Source: an uncultured Flavobacteriales bacterium
Lineage (GTDB): Bacteria > Bacteroidota > Bacteroidia > Flavobacteriales > Crocinitomicaceae
DNA length: 64,000 nucleotides
Assembly (NCBI GenBank): GCA_946480815.1
Contig: CAMLLB010000014.1
Span: forward strand, 16,706-80,705
Reading direction: 5' to 3'
The notes below the pieces were generated by a model. It ran no database searches. It saw only the letters and a list, made by a program, of their open reading frames with translations, and had not been told where the DNA came from. A program made the position numbers and the translations under genes. How positions within the stretch are numbered: the first letter of the stretch is position 1; each line of letters opens with the position of its first letter. Of the stretch, positions 60,503 through 64,000 are shown one piece after another.

Positions 60503-62794
60503 TTAAAAGGTTTTTGCCGGTTTAGCAGTCATTTCAAATACCAGTTTTCCTCCGTTTTTCAGATTTTGGTAACTCAGTTTAAAATTGGTCATTTTAACAC
60601 CATTGAAGTAAACTGCTTTGACGTAGTGATTCTTCTCACTTTGATTTTTAGCTGTTATTTCTATTACTCCTCCGTTCTCCAAATGGATCTTCGCACTCTT
60701 CACCAAAGGACTTCCTAAAATGTATTCATCCGAACCCGGGCAAACAGGATAAAATCCAAGTGAACTGAAAATATACCACGCACTCATCTGTCCGCAATCA
60801 TCGTTTCCGCTTAACCCATCAATTTTTGCTACATACTTTGTTCTCAATACCTGACGGATGTATTTTTGTGTCAAATCCGGGCGACCGACCCAATCAAACA
60901 AATAAATCACATGATGGGAAGGTTCATTCCCGTGAACATAAGATCCCATGATTCCCTCGCGCGTAATGTCTTCCGTATGCTCGAAATACTTATCGGCCAA
61001 TTGCATGGTGAACAGTGAATCGAGGTGTGAAGCAAAGCGTGTTTTCCCGCCCATCAGCCGGATCATCGAATCTACCTGGTGTGGTACATATAAACTATAG
61101 TTCCATGCATTTCCTTCAATGTATCCCGCCTGATGTGTGTCCAGTGCGTCGAACTTTTCAATGAACTTTCCGGAACTCATCCGTGCACGCATGAATCCGG
61201 AGCCCGGATCGAACACGTGTTTGTAGTTCACACTTCTCTTGCTGAATTCTTCGTAAATATCCATTCGCTTCAACCCAAGTGCCAGCTGTGCAATGCACCA
61301 ATCGTCGTAAGCATATTCCAGTGTTTTGGAAACCGAACTTCCGCTTTTGTCTTCGGCTACATACCCCAAATCCATGTACGAATCAATTCCTTCGAAATAA
61401 CGGGTCCGTGCCGTTTGAACACAGGCATCCAAAGACTGGTTGTAATCGATTCCCTGTAATCCCTTGTTGTAGGCATCCGAAATCACCGAAACGGAATGAT
61501 AACCGATCATGCACCAATTTTCATTCGAATAATGCGACCAAACCGGTAACATTTTTTCGGCGCTTTGTTTTTGGTGATCAATCATCGAGTTGACCATATC
61601 TGCATTGCGTTTGCGCTGTACCAGATTAAATAAAGGATGCAAAGCCCGGTAAGTATCCCAGAGTGAGAAAGTGGTATAATTTGTTCCGTCTTTATTGATG
61701 TGGTCCGTGAAATCCAAGCCTTTGTACACGCCGGAAACATCCTGGTAAACTGTCGGACTTAAACAGGTGTGATAAACTGCCGTGTAGAAATTGGTCAGAT
61801 CTGTTTCGTTGATCATTTGAACATCAAACTTGTTTAATTCCTGTTCCCATAAATCCTCGCCATTTTTTCTGTACCCATTGAAATTCCAGTCAGGTGCTTC
61901 ATTTTTCAAATTCAATTTTGCTCCCTCTATACTTGTGTTCGATAAGGAAACTTTTAAGAGCAGTTCTTTCGAATCATCCAGGTCAAAATCAAAGAAAGCG
62001 CGAAATTGTGCTGCCGACATTTCCGGGAAGTTGTCTTTCAAATTAAACTTTCGCCAAAAGCCCTGATACACTTTTTTTGCCTGAAAATCATCGTATCCAT
62101 AGGACTTGATCGGTCGGGAGAATTCAATTGCAAAGTAAACGGTACGGTTTTTTGCCCAACCGGAAGTTTGCCGGAAACCGACAATATGATAGGCATCCAC
62201 AACACGAACGTAAGTGTTTACGTTCTTCCCGTTGTAATTATAAATCCCTGAAATCAGATCCAGGACAATGTGTGCGGAATCCTGTTTTGAAAAGGTGTAT
62301 TTGTGAATCCCGACACGGGTTGTAGTTGTTAATTCGGCTTTAATTTGATGATCATCCAGCAAAACAGCATAATAATTAGGTTTTGCAGTTTCATTTTCAT
62401 GACTGTAAGCCGAACGGAAACCACCTTCAGGCTTTGAGGCAATTCCCGGATTGAGTTGCAATTTACCACTGGTTGGCATAATTAAAATGTCTCCTAAATC
62501 GGAATGGCCTGTGCCACTGAAATGGGTATGACTGAAGCCAACAATTGTCGGGTCCTCGTATTGATAACCGGCGCAATATTTATAGACATCCGGATTGTAT
62601 TTTCCGTCCACCGAATAAGAGAGCGTATCTGTATCCGGACTTAACTGTACAGCTCCGAAAGGTACCGTTGCACCGGGAAAAGTATGCCCCATTTTGGAAG
62701 TACCGATCAATGGATTGACGTAGTTTAATTTGCTTTGGGCTGAAACTGAAAAGGCAAAAAGAATGATTCCAACAGTTAGAAGATAGAAACGCAT
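60503..62794 (-). CDS. GH92 alpha-mannosidase
   Basis: 763 residues. Signal peptide ends at VSAQ. The family opening NYVNPLIGTSKMGHTFPGATVPFG is followed by the catalytic region with SGNDDCGQMSAWYIFSSLG and FYPVCPGSDEY, hallmarks of GH92 calcium-dependent alpha-mannosidases. It removes mannose from glycoprotein N-glycans, probably in the periplasm since no T9SS tail is present. Near the GH20 gene and a secreted protease, which together could dismantle glycoproteins. Confidence 0.9.
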   Translation of the reverse strand: MRFYLLTVGIILFAFSVSAQSKLNYVNPLIGTSKMGHTFPGATVPFGAVQLSPDTDTLSYSVDGKYNPDVYKYCAGYQYEDPTIVGFSHTHFSGTGHSDLGDILIMPTSGKLQLNPGIASKPEGGFRSAYSHENETAKPNYYAVLLDDHQIKAELTTTTRVGIHKYTFSKQDSAHIVLDLISGIYNYNGKNVNTYVRVVDAYHIVGFRQTSGWAKNRTVYFAIEFSRPIKSYGYDDFQAKKVYQGFWRKFNLKDNFPEMSAAQFRAFFDFDLDDSKELLLKVSLSNTSIEGAKLNLKNEAPDWNFNGYRKNGEDLWEQELNKFDVQMINETDLTNFYTAVYHTCLSPTVYQDVSGVYKGLDFTDHINKDGTNYTTFSLWDTYRALHPLFNLVQRKRNADMVNSMIDHQKQSAEKMLPVWSHYSNENWCMIGYHSVSVISDAYNKGLQGIDYNQSLDACVQTARTRYFEGIDSYMDLGYVAEDKSGSSVSKTLEYAYDDWCIAQLALGLKRMDIYEEFSKRSVNYKHVFDPGSGFMRARMSSGKFIEKFDALDTHQAGYIEGNAWNYSLYVPHQVDSMIRLMGGKTRFASHLDSLFTMQLADKYFEHTEDITREGIMGSYVHGNEPSHHVIYLFDWVGRPDLTQKYIRQVLRTKYVAKIDGLSGNDDCGQMSAWYIFSSLGFYPVCPGSDEYILGSPLVKSAKIHLENGGVIEITAKNQSEKNHYVKAVYFNGVKMTNFKLSYQNLKNGGKLVFEMTAKPAKTF

Positions 62795-62857
62795 GGACTT
62801 CGGTTTTTCCCGAAGGTAGCAATTTATTGGTTTCTCACGGATGATCGCAGATTGATA

Positions 62858-62989
62858 TTAACCACGAGGTGCACGAAGCACACAAGACTAATGGAATGAT
62901 CAATCCTTTACCAAAGCAAAGGCATATAATAAGGACACAAAGAAGTTCAATAAAAATAACCTCGTGTGCTTTGTGAGCTTCGTGGTTTA
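62858..62989. repeat. TTAACCAC...GTGGTTTA inverted-repeat element, copy 1
   Basis: A 132-base unit bounded by TTAACCACGAGGTGCACGAAG on the left and CTTTGTGAGCTTCGTGGTTTA on the right (partial inverted repeats). No coding frame inside. It fills most of the gap between GH92 and the AMP nucleosidase stop. A shorter relative is at 63891-63976. Confidence 0.6.
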
Positions 62990-62991
62990 CT

Positions 62992-63762
62992 TCAGAAACG
63001 CAGGTGTTTTACCGTATGTCCGTTGTTGATGAGTTGTTTCAGAGAGTCGATCCCGATCATTAAATGCTTGTCTACAAATCCCGCGGTTACTTTCGAATCG
63101 CTTTCGCTGGTTTTCACTCCTTCCGGGGTCATCGGTTGATCACTTACCAGGAGCAAAGCACCGGTTGGAATTTTATTGGCGAAACCAACCATGAAGATTG
63201 TAGCAGTTTCCATATCAATGGCCATTGCCCGGATGCGGCTCAGGTATTCCTTGAATTTGTCATCGTGTTCCCAAACTCTGCGATTGGTCGTGTAGCAGGT
63301 TCCGGTCCAATAATCGAAACCGGCATCACGAATGGTGGTAGAAATTGCTTTTTGCAACGCGAAGGCCGGTAAAGCCGGTACTTCCGTCGGGAAATAATCA
63401 TTGCTTGTTCCTTCCCCCCGAATAGCTGCAATTGGTAAAATCAGATCACCTACTTCACTTTTACTTTTCAGACCGCCACATTTCCCAAGGAATAAAACTG
63501 CCTTCGGTTTGATTGCAGAAAGCAGGTCCATAACCGTAGCAGCAGATGCGCTTCCCATTCCGAAATTGATGATGGTTATACCATGAGCTGTGGCGCATTG
63601 CATCGGCTTATTTTTCCCAATTACTTCCACCTCGTACATGTCGGCAAACTTTTCCACGTAATTCAGGAAATTGCATATCAAAATATATTCTCCGAAATTT
63701 TTTAATTCTTCACCGGTGTAGCGTGGCAGCCAGTTGTCTACGATTTCTGATTTTGTCTTCAT
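62992..63762 (-). CDS. amn: AMP nucleosidase
   Basis: 256 residues of the PNP/UDP phosphorylase fold. Marks: INFGMGSASAATVMDLLSAI, LGKCGGLKSKSEVGDLILP and RAMAIDMETATIFMVGFA, the last being the Amn-type ribose-binding segment. It splits AMP into adenine and ribose 5-phosphate to control AMP pools. This is the short form lacking the N-terminal regulatory domain found in E. coli Amn. ATG 63762. It lies between two copies of the ACCAC repeat. Confidence 0.9.
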   Translation of the reverse strand: MKTKSEIVDNWLPRYTGEELKNFGEYILICNFLNYVEKFADMYEVEVIGKNKPMQCATAHGITIINFGMGSASAATVMDLLSAIKPKAVLFLGKCGGLKSKSEVGDLILPIAAIRGEGTSNDYFPTEVPALPAFALQKAISTTIRDAGFDYWTGTCYTTNRRVWEHDDKFKEYLSRIRAMAIDMETATIFMVGFANKIPTGALLLVSDQPMTPEGVKTSESDSKVTAGFVDKHLMIGIDSLKQLINNGHTVKHLRF

Positions 63763-63890
63763 GTGTGATGTATGGAGTTGAGTGAAATTACTGAAGAAAA
63801 TTGAGAAGCCGTGTTATTTTTTCGTGAAAATGGAGCTAAAACGATATTTCTGAGGATCAATTTCTTGTTTCGCTTCGCTCCCAATTTCTT

Positions 63891-63976
63891 TTAACCACAA
63901 AGGACACAAAGAACGCGAAGTTCTTTAAGCACTATGTAAACAATGACCTTGTGTGCTTCGTGAGCTTAGTGGTTTA
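63891..63976. repeat. TTAACCAC...GTGGTTTA inverted-repeat element, copy 2
   Basis: An 86-base version of the element at 62858, with TTAACCACAAAGGACACAAAG on the left and CTTCGTGAGCTTAGTGGTTTA on the right. It lies about 130 bases upstream of the AMP nucleosidase start. The rest of the edge region (63763-63890, 63977-64000) shows nothing else I can support. Confidence 0.6.
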
Positions 63977-64000
63977 TACTATTTTCGAAAGAACGATGCT

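Noticed and set aside
1..64000. tRNA or rRNA genes
   Set aside because: No cloverleaf-like intergenic sequence with a CCA end and no rRNA motif was seen. A scan with tRNAscan-SE would settle it.

Overview
The window reads as chromosomal DNA of a Bacteroidota bacterium, most likely a flavobacterium of the Crocinitomicaceae (Fluviicola) type. Three things point there. There are C-terminal sorting domains of the type IX secretion system (T9SS), both the short type A form and the gliding-motility-associated type B form. Promoters resemble TAnnTTTG rather than the sigma-70 consensus. Signal peptides end just before a glutamine. The genus is inference; the phylum is well supported. No rRNA, tRNA or CRISPR array was seen.

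Region 1 (about 1-9.3 kb) is accessory and partly decayed. Small orphan proteins are interspersed with debris of a REP-associated tyrosine transposase (RAYT). One intact RAYT lies at 5446-5991. A solo derivative at 3733-3840 looks like an exact internal deletion of that element, and a further fragment lies at 1780-1820. The region also holds a Crp/Fnr regulator next to an AhpD-like carboxymuconolactone decarboxylase family protein, a PhyH-type dioxygenase, a quinone-oxidoreductase-like enzyme and a broken lipoprotein gene.

Region 2 (9.3-13.7 kb) has a second Crp/Fnr regulator converging on a DUF4386 membrane protein. It is followed by a three-gene run: a putative Cys/His hydrolase, a glutamate-cysteine-ligase-like COOH-NH2 ligase, and a small membrane protein. 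This run is the best candidate here for an uncharacterised system.

Region 3 (13.7-34.8 kb) is mostly metabolic and envelope genes: an ALDH7-type dehydrogenase, YwbE, a membrane PP2C phosphatase, a TonB-dependent receptor with a peptide-binding lipoprotein, methylmalonyl-CoA epimerase, a HAD phosphatase, 2-oxoglutarate dehydrogenase E1 and E2, a TPR lipoprotein, a saccharopine-dehydrogenase family enzyme and META-domain proteins. ALDH7 and the saccharopine enzyme together suggest lysine breakdown through saccharopine.

Region 4 (34.8-64 kb) is rich in secreted proteins: a T9SS type B PKD protein, a C10 cysteine protease, a large reprolysin-like metalloprotease, an S9 peptidase, GH20 and GH92 glycosidases. 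Housekeeping genes lie between them (mnmE, tadA, pheS, ytxJ, an ABC exporter, cutC, AMP nucleosidase). A glutaminyl cyclase sits in the pheS operon; it could convert the N-terminal glutamines of the many exported proteins to pyroglutamate.

Several repeat families thread through the window. The clearest is a set of six GTAGGGGC/GTAGGTAC-type palindromes lying against gene 3' ends, two of which supply the stop codon of the neighbouring gene.
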